DNA from: Bacteroidota bacterium
GTDB taxonomy: Bacteria > Bacteroidota > Bacteroidia > Flavobacteriales > Flavobacteriaceae
NCBI GenBank assembly: GCA_027620655.1
Contig: JAQCDS010000004.1
Location: forward strand, 1 to 64,000
Reading direction: 5' to 3'
Length of the DNA stretch: 64,000 bases
Positions within the stretch are counted from its first letter, which is position 1. Each line of letters opens with the position of its first letter. The translations under genes and the position numbers were made by a program. The notes under the pieces are model-generated. The model saw nothing but the letters and a program-made list of their open reading frames with translations, had not been told where the DNA came from and made no database searches. Of this stretch, positions 26,426 to 36,010 are shown one piece after another.

Positions 26426-26875
26426 CTAAATCTCAAAATAGTTTAACACACTTTTCCAATTTGGAAATTCTTGACTACCAAAATGAATCCATTTTCCCCT
26501 GAATTCTGAAGCCCCATTAAAGGGCCTATCATCGATTAGATAATCCCCTAATAAGAGTTGTTTATGATGGCAAAGAATTAATCGCTTTTTGATTAGTTTT
26601 TCATCAAAATATTTAGCTATCCAGAGTCTTTTGTGTGTCCAAGCTTCAGGGTTGTCCCATGGTGCAGTTGATAGAAAATAAACATCGTAACGGAAATCAA
26701 AAAGCAGATTATTTACGGACTCTATTGATTGCTCAATTGGATCTAAATTTTCGTAAAGGCCCGGCAACTTATCGGGTCTTCCTATGTAAGGCGTTATGTT
26801 TCCCAGAGGATGTTCTTTTTTGCCTTTATCAAAATCAGCAATGACCCCGTCTAAATCAATATATATTATCTTCAT
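26426..26875 (-). CDS. 5'(3')-deoxyribonucleotidase-like HAD hydrolase
   Basis: A 149-residue HAD-superfamily phosphatase resembling bacterial 5' nucleotidase, deoxy type C. Motif I is DLDGVIADFD (nucleophile and acid Asp), motif II lies in FLSTAPW, the Lys region is around KRLILCHHKQ and motif III is DYLIDDRP. It would dephosphorylate deoxynucleoside monophosphates. First gene of the short minus-strand group 26875-25493. Such genes are often seen in phage-related or accessory regions. Confidence 0.83.
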   Translation of the reverse strand: MKIIYIDLDGVIADFDKGKKEHPLGNITPYIGRPDKLPGLYENLDPIEQSIESVNNLLFDFRYDVYFLSTAPWDNPEAWTHKRLWIAKYFDEKLIKKRLILCHHKQLLLGDYLIDDRPFNGASEFRGKWIHFGSQEFPNWKSVLNYFEI

Positions 26876-26929
26876 TTTTCAATGTTTATACCTTTCGGAA
26901 AACGATCTAATAAACATACAAATGACAAA

Positions 26930-27499
26930 TTAAGACTCATCTTTTTGAATCTGACTTTGATTCAATAGACTTAAAACCCTCAAAATATGATTGTCATAAT
27001 TTGATGTTCCTATTTGTTTTTGTAAAAATGGAATGACATCATCTCTGAGGGATAGAATCTCGAAGTTTTCTTGTTTTAAGTTGTGCTGTTTTGCCATTAA
27101 ATTTTTGAATTGGGTTATTTGCTCATCGCTTGGGTATGTCCATAGACACCAAACCCTAATAACCTTGTTCCATTCAAATCCAAATTCTTTATAGGCCTCT
27201 TGTATGCGATTTTTGTAGTTTACACCTTTTTGAAAGTCTGAATTTTCATTTGTTGAAAATCTTGGTGCTCCGAAAAATTTTCGATTGAACTTCTCTTCTA
27301 AATTATCTAAGGCTGTAGAGTCATTCTTTGACATCCAATGAGTTACACTTACCTCAATATGACGCAATTTATCAGTAGGTTTGTGATAAGCTAAAACATC
27401 AAATTGTCGATTATTACCGCCTTCAACTTTAAAATCCGTGAAAGTCAAATTATTCCGTTGTCGATAATATAGTTCAACAAGGTGTTCAGTTGCGTTCAT
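26930..27499 (-). CDS. Possible PD-(D/E)XK nuclease-like protein
   Basis: A 189-residue soluble protein of unknown family. The N-terminal part reads like a nuclease core: helix with E9, then QFDVLAYHKP (D34) and RHIEVSV (E49, S51), which is the D...ExK pattern with Ser in place of Lys; a Trp-rich segment WCLWTYP follows. This pattern is suggestive, not proof. It stands alone between the nucleotidase and the repeat-containing lipoprotein, same strand as both. Function unknown. Confidence 0.55.
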   Translation of the reverse strand: MNATEHLVELYYRQRNNLTFTDFKVEGGNNRQFDVLAYHKPTDKLRHIEVSVTHWMSKNDSTALDNLEEKFNRKFFGAPRFSTNENSDFQKGVNYKNRIQEAYKEFGFEWNKVIRVWCLWTYPSDEQITQFKNLMAKQHNLKQENFEILSLRDDVIPFLQKQIGTSNYDNHILRVLSLLNQSQIQKDES

Positions 27500-27546
27500 A
27501 TAATTTGTCTAAAATACTTTCCTAAAATTCTACCTAAGAGATAAAA

Positions 27547-28752
27547 TCAATCTATTTTTTTAATACCATAGCGAATTTCGTAATGGACAGTCTTTTCATT
27601 TAAAGCCACAACATCCAACCATGCATAGGTGTTTTTCCACGTACTGTTAGTTTGTAAGCCAATATAAGAATAACCATTACGGGGTTTTTTTATCAATCCC
27701 ACTCTACTTTGAGTTGAGATAGCGCTATTATTAATATCATACAGAAAAGCTTTAGGGTTTGGATCTCCAGTATAATTTAAGAATTTTTTGATTTCAGATT
27801 CTTTGTCAAAGAAGAAAACATTAAGCGAAAAGTCTTCATCTTTTTGTGGGGGAAACAAGTTGTTAAGAATCTCACGACTTAAGCTTGAATTTGAGCCGGA
27901 GGACTCCCATAATGGAATTCCAAAAACCTTAACTTTTTTTGAGCTGCTTCTGACTTTATCGAATAATTTTCCATCTTCGTTGAGGGCTTGATCTTTGCCA
28001 GATATTCTCAAGGTATAGATAAATTCCTTTGTGTTCTTTGGCACTTCAATAGGTGCATAAACTTTTGACTCCCCTGAAAGGCTCAATGAATTTGATACAA
28101 TAAATTTTTTGGGTTCATTGAAGGCTTTTTCATAACCTATGGTAGTGGTTTGAAGACTTGTTTGTGTTTTGTTTTTAACCACTACTGAATCTCTAGTGAT
28201 TTCATGACGATTATAATAGTTATCTACACTTGCCGATTTTCTTGAAATTTTAATATATACATAGGATTCTCTGACAAAGTCAACGTTTATCGAAAAAGGG
28301 TTATCAAAGTATACATCATAGATGAAATCTATTTTATTTTTATTTTTGAAAATTTTTACCGGCCGACCGCTTCTTTCTTCAATTATTGCAATTGATTTAA
28401 CAGGAGAATCTGACAAAAACTCAATCCGTATTGAATCTTTGGATAGCCCATAGAAAGCTTCTTTAAAATTTTCGCCTTTTTTTATAAACAATGACCTCTT
28501 TTCAAAAATTGACTCAAATTTCAAGTCTTCTTCTGTCATTTGATTACTTTTCTCATTGAGTTCTTGAAGTTGATCTTTTTCTTCTTGAAGTTGATCTTTT
28601 TCTTCTTGAAGTTGATCTTTTTCTTCTTGAAGTTGATCTTTTTCTTCTGTTACGATTTCTTTAGATTCATCAGTGATTGTTTCTGAGATGTATTTACATC
28701 CGAAAAATATATTTAAACAAAGAATCAGGTATAAATATTTTAATTTTTTCAT
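27547..28752 (-). CDS. Lipoprotein with perfect EEKDQLQ heptad repeats
   Basis: A 401-residue exported lipoprotein: signal peptide and lipobox at IFFGC (C18 from the ATG at 28752; the frame opens 17 codons earlier but the ATG at 28752 gives a clean signal). After it comes a coiled coil built from four identical 21-base repeats (EEKDQLQ), then a beta-rich region of about 330 residues with no family that I recognise, ending in strands typical of cell-surface domains (YAWLDVVAL). Probably on the periplasmic face or cell surface. It is next to an outer-membrane barrel gene and divergent from the large membrane NTPase locus. Confidence 0.65.
   Translation of the reverse strand: MKKLKYLYLILCLNIFFGCKYISETITDESKEIVTEEKDQLQEEKDQLQEEKDQLQEEKDQLQELNEKSNQMTEEDLKFESIFEKRSLFIKKGENFKEAFYGLSKDSIRIEFLSDSPVKSIAIIEERSGRPVKIFKNKNKIDFIYDVYFDNPFSINVDFVRESYVYIKISRKSASVDNYYNRHEITRDSVVVKNKTQTSLQTTTIGYEKAFNEPKKFIVSNSLSLSGESKVYAPIEVPKNTKEFIYTLRISGKDQALNEDGKLFDKVRSSSKKVKVFGIPLWESSGSNSSLSREILNNLFPPQKDEDFSLNVFFFDKESEIKKFLNYTGDPNPKAFLYDINNSAISTQSRVGLIKKPRNGYSYIGLQTNSTWKNTYAWLDVVALNEKTVHYEIRYGIKKID
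28561..28644. repeat. Four perfect 21-bp tandem repeats inside a lipoprotein gene
   Basis: Four uninterrupted identical copies of a 21-base unit (each includes TTCTTGAAGTTGATC). Because the unit is seven codons, copy-number change would keep the frame and alter coiled-coil length. Confidence 0.92.
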
Positions 28753-28877
28753 TTTTAAAAATTGGTTAACCGATGTATAAAAATATGAATTTTTTTTATT
28801 CAAGATGTTTATTAATAAGATTATATAATAATTATAAATTAATTGTTCTTAAACAAGTAATTATGATATTTGGCATC

Positions 28878-29636
28878 TTACAATGAAAACTCGATGCCTA
28901 AGTTTAATGAAGTGTCTGTTGTCAAGACATCAATGTAGGGCGTTGAATGAAACCTATAGGTAGAGTCAATAAATAAATCAATTTTTTTCAAAGAATAATA
29001 TATTCTAGGTTGGATAAACAATCGATAATCTTTTGTGTTCGAAGTATTAATTTGATAATAAATGGATAGGTTTACAAATAAGTCTTTGCTCAAAACATAT
29101 TTACCAAATGCGCTGAAGCTGTATCGCCAGTTATAAATTTGCAACTGCTGAGTTTCAGTTTCATCATACAATTCATCTTCAAAAAACAATCCAGCGCTCA
29201 AATCAAAATATGAATCTTCTTTTGAAAAAACTTGGTGCCGGTAGCCTCCTCCACTTATATAACGGTGTTTCATTCTAATTGATTTGATATTTTGTCCTTG
29301 GACAAAAGCAAAAACCGAATTTTCACCAATACTATAATTATACCTTAATTGACCAGTAAAGTCAGAGGCTATGATTTCATCACTTTCTTTAATATAATCA
29401 TAATTGAACAGTAATCTAATAAGATTTCTACCTGACTTTTTAGAGAACTGATGCGCAGTTGAAAATTGCATCAATTTAATATTCCCAAAGTTAAAATCTC
29501 CCTGAAAACTCATGTTGTAGGATAAATCATCCTTTAATTCTGACATCATATTCTCGGTATTAATTATAGTTTGAGAATTTAGATTTAAACAGATTAATAA
29601 AAAAATAATATTGAAAATTAATATTTTTTTCTCCAT
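28878..29636 (-). CDS. Predicted outer-membrane beta-barrel protein (DUF481-like)
   Basis: A 252-residue protein with a signal peptide (MEKKILIFNIIFLLICLNLN, cleaved near SQ) followed by about 12 amphipathic strands with alternating hydrophobic residues, ending GIEFSL with a terminal aromatic two residues before the end, as in outer-membrane barrels. It resembles DUF481-type proteins. A TAnnTTTG element lies 23 bases upstream. It is divergent from the 1473-residue NTPase gene. Function unknown. Confidence 0.72.
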   Translation of the reverse strand: MEKKILIFNIIFLLICLNLNSQTIINTENMMSELKDDLSYNMSFQGDFNFGNIKLMQFSTAHQFSKKSGRNLIRLLFNYDYIKESDEIIASDFTGQLRYNYSIGENSVFAFVQGQNIKSIRMKHRYISGGGYRHQVFSKEDSYFDLSAGLFFEDELYDETETQQLQIYNWRYSFSAFGKYVLSKDLFVNLSIYYQINTSNTKDYRLFIQPRIYYSLKKIDLFIDSTYRFHSTPYIDVLTTDTSLNLGIEFSL

Positions 29637-29658
29637 AATTACAATAATTTGATGTCTT

Positions 29659-29666
29659 CAAAGTTA
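29659..29666 (-). promoter_or_regulatory. Probable -7 element for the barrel gene
   Basis: On the minus strand TAACTTTG fits TAnnTTTG, 22 bases before the ATG at 29636. Confidence 0.5.
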
Positions 29667-29723
29667 ATAAAATTTAACATTTTTTTTTATATTAGCTATT
29701 AACCAATTTAACACTTAGAAACT

Positions 29724-32700
29724 TTGATTCGCCTTATAAAGCTTGAACTATTATTTTTAATGCTCATTCCCTGTATTCTTCTATCTCAAGTGGAAGAAGT
29801 TGAGCGATTATATAAAAAAGCAACTGTTGCATGTTTCTTTAGTGCAAGTAAATTAAATTCTTATTACGACTTTAAATATGCTCAATCTATTTTAGATTCC
29901 ACAAAAATTGCCTTTTCAAAACTCGATAAAACACACCCAAAATATAGTACCATTCTTGCTAACATCAACGCACTGGAAAGCGAATTAACAATTTCTGGAG
30001 AAATTGCGGAAGATAATTTAAATTATATTTATCCATCTTTTTCAGTTCTTGCTGGACATCGAGACGATTACAATTTTATTGATGATACTGAGGAGTTGTT
30101 ATTAGAAGATTTACTTCAAAGCTTTTTAGATCAAGCTGATCCAATATACAAAGGCAATTTATCTGACACATCTCATTTCATAATTTTTGAAGTTGACCCT
30201 TTTTCTTTTGGACATATAGGGGTGCTATTGGACTATATTTCTGTCAATACCTCACATTATGCTATAAGGCCACATGAATTTAAACAAATCTTGGGAGAAG
30301 AAGGTTATGATAGATACATGAAAAACACTTTCTCAAGTGATGATTATTTAAAGATATTGAATTATTATGGAATTGATGACTTGTTATCAATCTCTCTTTC
30401 TGACAATGGCTCTTTCGATCATATATTCTATAAGGGAATTACCTTAAACGTTATTAATAGATCCAATCCCATTAAAGTTTTTCACAAGTATACAGAAAAA
30501 TTTAAGCTTGATAAATCAGAATCCTTTAATGCCTCTGTTAGATTTCTCTTTTTTCTTTTTCTCACCCTCACCTTTATCTACTTTATTCTATTTTCTGGAT
30601 TTTTAAAATATGAAGTTGCAAACAGGGCATTCAAAGTTTCCAAAAAAAATCTTCTCAGAGAACTAAAATCTTTGGATCATTTATTATTGCTTGGCTCTGC
30701 TGTTGTTGCTATTTATGTTTTTAGTCAACTCTCTCAGAATATTAGGCCAGATATCAACGCATTTAAGGGAGATTTTTTATCGCGTTTATGGCCAATAGCC
30801 CAGGTTTTAACACCAATGTTAATGGTATTTAGTATCGGGTTTTTAGTCCGATATAAATTTTCTCAAAGTACAACTTCCTCTCCTGAAAGCCTATCAAGAT
30901 TAATTTTTGTTTCTCTTTCATTCCCCTACTTGTATTTGGAATATCATAATTCTTTGAGTCAATCTGCAAGCTCTGATTTTTACATCTATGCAGTGTATGT
31001 GTTGATTTTATTTCTACTAATATTACCATCAATTACATTAGGCAAATACCTTTCCGATTTGTTCAGGAAAAATTACCAAAAAACATCGTTAATGATTGTT
31101 GAGTCATTAAACATCATTATTTTGATTTTTGTGCAATACTTTATGATGGCTGGCGACATCAATTACAGTTTGATCTTTCTAGTTTCCTCTAACGTAATTT
31201 CGTTATACTATTTTAGGTTTAGAGAAAATGAAAAAAAGTTAAAAACTATAACTGAAAATAAAATTATCGATTTTGACATAACACCCAATTTCATAAGTAG
31301 TGGTACCAATGCAGCAATGGTAATTGATGACATTGATAAATTCCTGAATGATTTAGAAAAGAATGTTTTAATACTTTCTGGCAACCGCGGGTCTGGAAAA
31401 ACAAGGCTCCTAGATAATTACTTTCAAGGCCAAAAAAATAAAATTGAATTATTCAAAGGGTCTTTTGACGATAAACAGCCAAATTACGATACCGAATTTG
31501 GTGTTTTTAAAAATATTTTTGTTGATTCCAATCTTGAAATCACGCCTAATTTTTTCAGTAGAAATACCGCCGCTGTTCAAGGAATTGGCGCTGTATTGAA
31601 AACTGCCTCAAAGGTAGCTCAGATTGATGTCACTGAGGTTTTAGATATAGAAGACAATACCACGAACCTAATGGATTTAAGTTCAGATTTATTGGAAGAA
31701 TTGGCGAAAAATGGTGAAAAAACCAATCGAAAACAGATTTTAATTTTTGAAGATTATCATTTTGTAGAAAAGGACATTAATAACAAAGACTTTGTTAATG
31801 CTCTAATTAAAAATCATTCAAAACGAACTTTTTTTCAAAAGTATATAAAGTTCATATTTAGTTATGAGTCAGAATATAACATTGAGGGCCAGCCATTTAA
31901 CACCTATTTAGAAGAACTAACTAGACTGACTGCTTTTAGTGAAAGTGAACTTATTGTCACCAAACCCAGTGCATTTATTTCAGAATATTGCATGAAAACA
32001 GACCAATTGATAGTTGACGATAAGCTAATACCCTTCTTAAAGAAAAATTTAGACAATGATTATTTTAGTCCCCTTGCCCTAACGGTATATATTAAAGAAT
32101 TGATGGCCGAAAAATATGTTGTCATTGATAATAATTCACTAAGACTAATTAAAACACCAGGTGATTATGGTTTAAAAAACGAGTTATTTTATAAAAAAGA
32201 TAAGGATTTATTTGACTCACTTAGTCCTGAAGAAAAAAACCTACTGATTTCCGCGGCAAAGTATGGTAATAAATTTAATGCAGAAGTTCTAAGCCATGTT
32301 TGGAGTATTGATCTAATTCATGTGATTGACATTTTAGAACATATTGAAGACGTCGGGCTGATTAATGATGATGTGAGCATTGATAATGTTTTTGATTTTA
32401 ATAATATACATTTCTTTAAATGGCTAAAAACAAATTACAAAAAAGGGCACTCAAATATTGAAGATCAAAAACAAAAAGAAATAGAAATCGATAAAAGAAT
32501 TATTGATTATGTATTCAGTAAAGATGATTTAAGTTATTTTTCAAAAAATGAAATTTACTCATTTATTGAACGATTAATTAACTTAGGGAACAGGGTAAAT
32601 AATTATGATGATAAGTTGATCAAACTAAGAGTTTTTGTTGCCAAAGAAGTTTTTAAAACACCTGAAGAGCAAAATGGGGAAGGGGTAATATTTTTAAAAG

Positions 32701-34145
32701 AAATCTTTAAATATATTCAGCCAGTTCATAAATTTTACATTGCTGATGTACTTGACATTCTTAAAAATTGTGTTATTCAAAATGGTAATTTAAAAATCCT
32801 AATGAATGATGAAAACAATCAAACATTATTAGAAATAATCTATGATTACATCTCAGCCAATGGTACTGACCAAGAGAAGTCGGATATGAATTTAATTAAT
32901 TTAAGAAATTCATGGTCTTTACGCTTAAATGACCCTGCTAACGAACATATAGAATTTTTTAATAAATCTTTCAAGTTTGATGCCTATCGAAATAAAGATA
33001 AAGTTAGAGTTCAATTTTATAAATCACTTCTTGAAACACAGGGGCAAATATCGGGAAGACAATATGATGATTTAATAAATTCAGCATTCAACGATGATGA
33101 CATTCAGTTAGTTGGAGAAATATTAAGGGACAGGATTATAAGAGGAAGCCTCAACTTAAAAGATAAGAAATCAAATTTAGACTTTTGTTTGTCCGTGGAG
33201 GCAGGTGAAGTCGCAAACAGACATGAGATTCAATCCAATGACTTAGACGATATTGCTGTAAAATCAAAACTTACGAGTGTATTATCATCAGAACTGGATT
33301 CTACAAAAGCCAGTAATTTATCCTACATTCTAAGCCGATATTTGGAATTTTACACCACAAAACAAAATTATAAAACCGTTATTGACTTTTCAGAATATGC
33401 TATCAAAGTGGCCCTTAATATTGGAGATAGAATAGGTATTTATAATGCAAAAAAATATGCAGGATACTCAAATTATTGTTTAGGAAACCATGAGGCTTCC
33501 CTTGCCATTTATGAAGCCTATTTTTGTAAAATGTTAGCTGATGAGGAATATATCAATGAATATTTCAGAGATGCCCTAGAGGGTATTTTATATAATTGTA
33601 AAGCAATCAATGATTACACAGCATTTGAAAGGATCAATCAACTACTAAAAAAGGAAGCAAAGTTTTTACCCTATCGCCTTATCCACTCGAACCCTGAAAG
33701 AAGCTTATTCAATCCTAATCAACAAATTATTGATTTATTACCGGCATCTAATATTAAGACTGGGCTTAAGACTTCAATTAACAAGTCTCATTATGATTTG
33801 ACAAAAAGTATACTGGAGTGTTTTATTGCTGCAGATAAGGATTTTGATAAAGCAGAATCATTTGATTTAAAACAGATTATTCTATTGATGTCCAACAAAG
33901 AGGCCAATGTGGACTTGATATCAAAATCAATTTCAAAAAAAATCACATCAATCGAGCCCGGAGTGTCATTTGAAAGTAGTAAATTATATAAGGATTTTGT
34001 TGATTACTGTAACAAGCTCCAGTTGATTGAAGATGAATATTTCAAGAAACAAATCTTTTATTACTGCAGGTTGTTGGTAAGCTCAGACGGAGATATCCAT
34101 CCTAATGAACAGATTTTACTATTAAAGTTAAAAGACTTTATTTAA
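29724..34145 (+). CDS. Giant membrane-anchored STAND-like NTPase with TerB-like tail (1473 aa)
   Basis: A signal-like segment (1-20) precedes an extracytoplasmic domain (about 20-268). Six or seven membrane helices follow (about 270-497). The cytosolic part starts near 500 with a P-loop NTPase: Walker A GNRGSGKT (553-560) and Walker B ILIFED (672-677). A winged-helix-like stretch and a long helical repeat region lead to a C-terminus LLVSSDGDIHPNEQILLLKL that resembles TerB domains. It would couple an envelope signal to a cytosolic switch. The start is a TTG at 29724 (in-frame stop at 29709); the ATG at 29760 would spoil the signal segment. First gene of a nine-gene plus-strand run. No known family assigned. 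Confidence 0.7.
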   Translation: MIRLIKLELLFLMLIPCILLSQVEEVERLYKKATVACFFSASKLNSYYDFKYAQSILDSTKIAFSKLDKTHPKYSTILANINALESELTISGEIAEDNLNYIYPSFSVLAGHRDDYNFIDDTEELLLEDLLQSFLDQADPIYKGNLSDTSHFIIFEVDPFSFGHIGVLLDYISVNTSHYAIRPHEFKQILGEEGYDRYMKNTFSSDDYLKILNYYGIDDLLSISLSDNGSFDHIFYKGITLNVINRSNPIKVFHKYTEKFKLDKSESFNASVRFLFFLFLTLTFIYFILFSGFLKYEVANRAFKVSKKNLLRELKSLDHLLLLGSAVVAIYVFSQLSQNIRPDINAFKGDFLSRLWPIAQVLTPMLMVFSIGFLVRYKFSQSTTSSPESLSRLIFVSLSFPYLYLEYHNSLSQSASSDFYIYAVYVLILFLLILPSITLGKYLSDLFRKNYQKTSLMIVESLNIIILIFVQYFMMAGDINYSLIFLVSSNVISLYYFRFRENEKKLKTITENKIIDFDITPNFISSGTNAAMVIDDIDKFLNDLEKNVLILSGNRGSGKTRLLDNYFQGQKNKIELFKGSFDDKQPNYDTEFGVFKNIFVDSNLEITPNFFSRNTAAVQGIGAVLKTASKVAQIDVTEVLDIEDNTTNLMDLSSDLLEELAKNGEKTNRKQILIFEDYHFVEKDINNKDFVNALIKNHSKRTFFQKYIKFIFSYESEYNIEGQPFNTYLEELTRLTAFSESELIVTKPSAFISEYCMKTDQLIVDDKLIPFLKKNLDNDYFSPLALTVYIKELMAEKYVVIDNNSLRLIKTPGDYGLKNELFYKKDKDLFDSLSPEEKNLLISAAKYGNKFNAEVLSHVWSIDLIHVIDILEHIEDVGLINDDVSIDNVFDFNNIHFFKWLKTNYKKGHSNIEDQKQKEIEIDKRIIDYVFSKDDLSYFSKNEIYSFIERLINLGNRVNNYDDKLIKLRVFVAKEVFKTPEEQNGEGVIFLKEIFKYIQPVHKFYIADVLDILKNCVIQNGNLKILMNDENNQTLLEIIYDYISANGTDQEKSDMNLINLRNSWSLRLNDPANEHIEFFNKSFKFDAYRNKDKVRVQFYKSLLETQGQISGRQYDDLINSAFNDDDIQLVGEILRDRIIRGSLNLKDKKSNLDFCLSVEAGEVANRHEIQSNDLDDIAVKSKLTSVLSSELDSTKASNLSYILSRYLEFYTTKQNYKTVIDFSEYAIKVALNIGDRIGIYNAKKYAGYSNYCLGNHEASLAIYEAYFCKMLADEEYINEYFRDALEGILYNCKAINDYTAFERINQLLKKEAKFLPYRLIHSNPERSLFNPNQQIIDLLPASNIKTGLKTSINKSHYDLTKSILECFIAADKDFDKAESFDLKQIILLMSNKEANVDLISKSISKKITSIEPGVSFESSKLYKDFVDYCNKLQLIEDEYFKKQIFYYCRLLVSSDGDIHPNEQILLLKLKDFI

Positions 34146-34151
34146 GGACTC

Positions 34152-34625
34152 ATGAAAATTTTAAACTATATTTTTTTAGATGATTACTTCAAACTAGATT
34201 TTGAGTCTGAGAGTGGTTTTAAGATTGTAATTGGATATAAACGCTTTTACTTCTTTTTTAAAACCACAACGCACACCCACCTATTTATCAAAGCAAAAAA
34301 AACGCTTTCAAAAGTGGTTGTATTTCATTTAAATTGGTTGAAGTTAAAAAAAGCTAGCTTCAAATTAGAGCCTGAAAATCTAATACAAAACGATTTTCCA
34401 TCTATTGATTTAACCTACAATAATAGTGTTAATACACAAGGAATTGAAAATAGGACTGGAGATTTACTTAATTACACGGATGATTTTAAAGAAATAAAAT
34501 TTAAAACCCCTTTTCTTAAATTCAAACCCCCTTCCAACCCTTCAAGATCTATTAACTACGAGTTAAAAAATAAATACATCAAAAAAATTATTAAATACAA
34601 ACGACCAATTTTAAGGATTAAATAA
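34152..34625 (+). CDS. Hypothetical protein (157 aa)
   Basis: Not recognised. It is basic and soluble: a beta-rich N-terminal half (DYFKLDFESESGFKIVIGYK) and a polar C-terminal half with short Lys/Pro-rich segments. No signal peptide or membrane helix. It sits 6 bases after the giant NTPase gene and 2 bases before the DUF4407 gene, so it belongs to the same transcript and may be an accessory subunit. Confidence 0.6.
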   Translation: MKILNYIFLDDYFKLDFESESGFKIVIGYKRFYFFFKTTTHTHLFIKAKKTLSKVVVFHLNWLKLKKASFKLEPENLIQNDFPSIDLTYNNSVNTQGIENRTGDLLNYTDDFKEIKFKTPFLKFKPPSNPSRSINYELKNKYIKKIIKYKRPILRIK

Positions 34626-34627
34626 TC

Positions 34628-36007
34628 ATGGAAAAAGAATTACAAACAACCCAAACCCAAAAATCAACAAAGGAAACTGAAGTACAAAATTTTAATTTGG
34701 ATTTAAATGACTATTTGAAAGATACGAATGTCTCATTTTTCACCAAATTCTTGTGGTGGTGTTGCGGTGCAGATAAAAAGATTCTAATAAAAGCAACAAA
34801 TTATGATAGGGTCAAATATGCTGGGATCGGTGCAATTGTGCTTGTGACAGGGATTTTAGCAGCCGTCTCGGGTGGATTTGCATTCAGCACTATTTTTGCT
34901 ACTAAAGAAATGGCAGTAGATAAAATTAATACTGGGGAGGAGGGTATGTTATCTTTTCTAGGAAATATCGATGTCTCTTCCATAGCTGTGGTCATATTTG
35001 CTATTTTTTGGGGGTTAATGATCTTTAATATTGATCGATTCATAATATCTTCTACAGGCAAAGGAGACGGTACGGATAAAATAACCCTTGGAGAGTTTGG
35101 TCGTGCCTTACCAAGATTAATAATCGCTGTAATTTTAGGGGTTACAATATCAAAACCATTAGAACTTAAGATATTTGAATCAGAAATAAATGCTGAACTC
35201 GAGCAGAAACAACGGGAGTATCAAGCTGATTTAGACGAGAAAACTACGGCCAAGTTTGATAAATTAAAAAAAGAGCTTGAGGAAAAGAGAACACCACTTA
35301 GAGAAAAGAAAAATGATTTGAACAAAACTTTAGAGGAGAGAAGATTGGAAGTTCTTAACCTAGAGGAAGAACTACAATATGAGATTCAAGGCCGTGTAAA
35401 AGGTCGAAAAGGAAGTGGTAGAGGCGGTTACGGCCCTGCTGCAAAAAAAATAGAACAAACCATAGCCAAAAGGACCTCTGAGCTTGAGAATCTAAAGCTA
35501 ACCTATGCTGTACAGCAAGAGGAATTAGATGCTGAAATTGGAGAGATTAAACTTTTAATAACAGAACTGGATGGTGAACAGAAAACTGAGCGGCTTAATA
35601 ATAAGAAATTAGCAAAAGGCCTGGACGGATTATTACAACGTATAAAAATTGGAGACGAAGTAGCAGGGGTAATTGGTATATTTTTAATGCTTCTTCTTTT
35701 ATCAATAGAAACAGGACCACTATTTTTTAAAATGATGATGAATAAAGGACCATATGATTTTATGGAAGAAAATCTTAAGAACAAGATTAAAGCTTTTAAT
35801 GGGATCGTCATTGAATATGATTTTTACCCAGACGGTAAGGAAGGTCAAAAAATAAAGAAGGTTAACTTTTTGGAAGTTAAAGCCGAGGAGGATATAGCCA
35901 AAACCAGAGTTGCGGGCCAAACGGAAATTAATAATTCAATAATAGAAAGCTATAAGGCTTCTGAAATAAAAAACATTAAAAATAACCCTGAGGATTATAT
36001 CTCATAA
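34628..36007 (+). CDS. DUF4407 coiled-coil membrane protein
   Basis: A 459-residue protein of the DUF4407 family (role unknown). The family mark FLWWCCGADK lies at 41-50. Three membrane helices (about 64-90, 116-140, 158-180) are followed by a charged coiled coil (about 183-345) containing a Gly-rich loop GRKGSGRGGYGP, a fourth helix (about 348-370) and a cytosolic tail. By charge the coiled coil would lie on the outer side. It is followed after 3 bases by a protein with the same topology, suggesting that the two form a complex. Confidence 0.85.
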   Translation: MEKELQTTQTQKSTKETEVQNFNLDLNDYLKDTNVSFFTKFLWWCCGADKKILIKATNYDRVKYAGIGAIVLVTGILAAVSGGFAFSTIFATKEMAVDKINTGEEGMLSFLGNIDVSSIAVVIFAIFWGLMIFNIDRFIISSTGKGDGTDKITLGEFGRALPRLIIAVILGVTISKPLELKIFESEINAELEQKQREYQADLDEKTTAKFDKLKKELEEKRTPLREKKNDLNKTLEERRLEVLNLEEELQYEIQGRVKGRKGSGRGGYGPAAKKIEQTIAKRTSELENLKLTYAVQQEELDAEIGEIKLLITELDGEQKTERLNNKKLAKGLDGLLQRIKIGDEVAGVIGIFLMLLLLSIETGPLFFKMMMNKGPYDFMEENLKNKIKAFNGIVIEYDFYPDGKEGQKIKKVNFLEVKAEEDIAKTRVAGQTEINNSIIESYKASEIKNIKNNPEDYIS

Positions 36008-36010
36008 ACA

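Noticed and set aside
28561-28644. CRISPR or VNTR outside a gene
   Set aside because: The repeats are contiguous 21-mers inside an open reading frame and encode a coiled coil.
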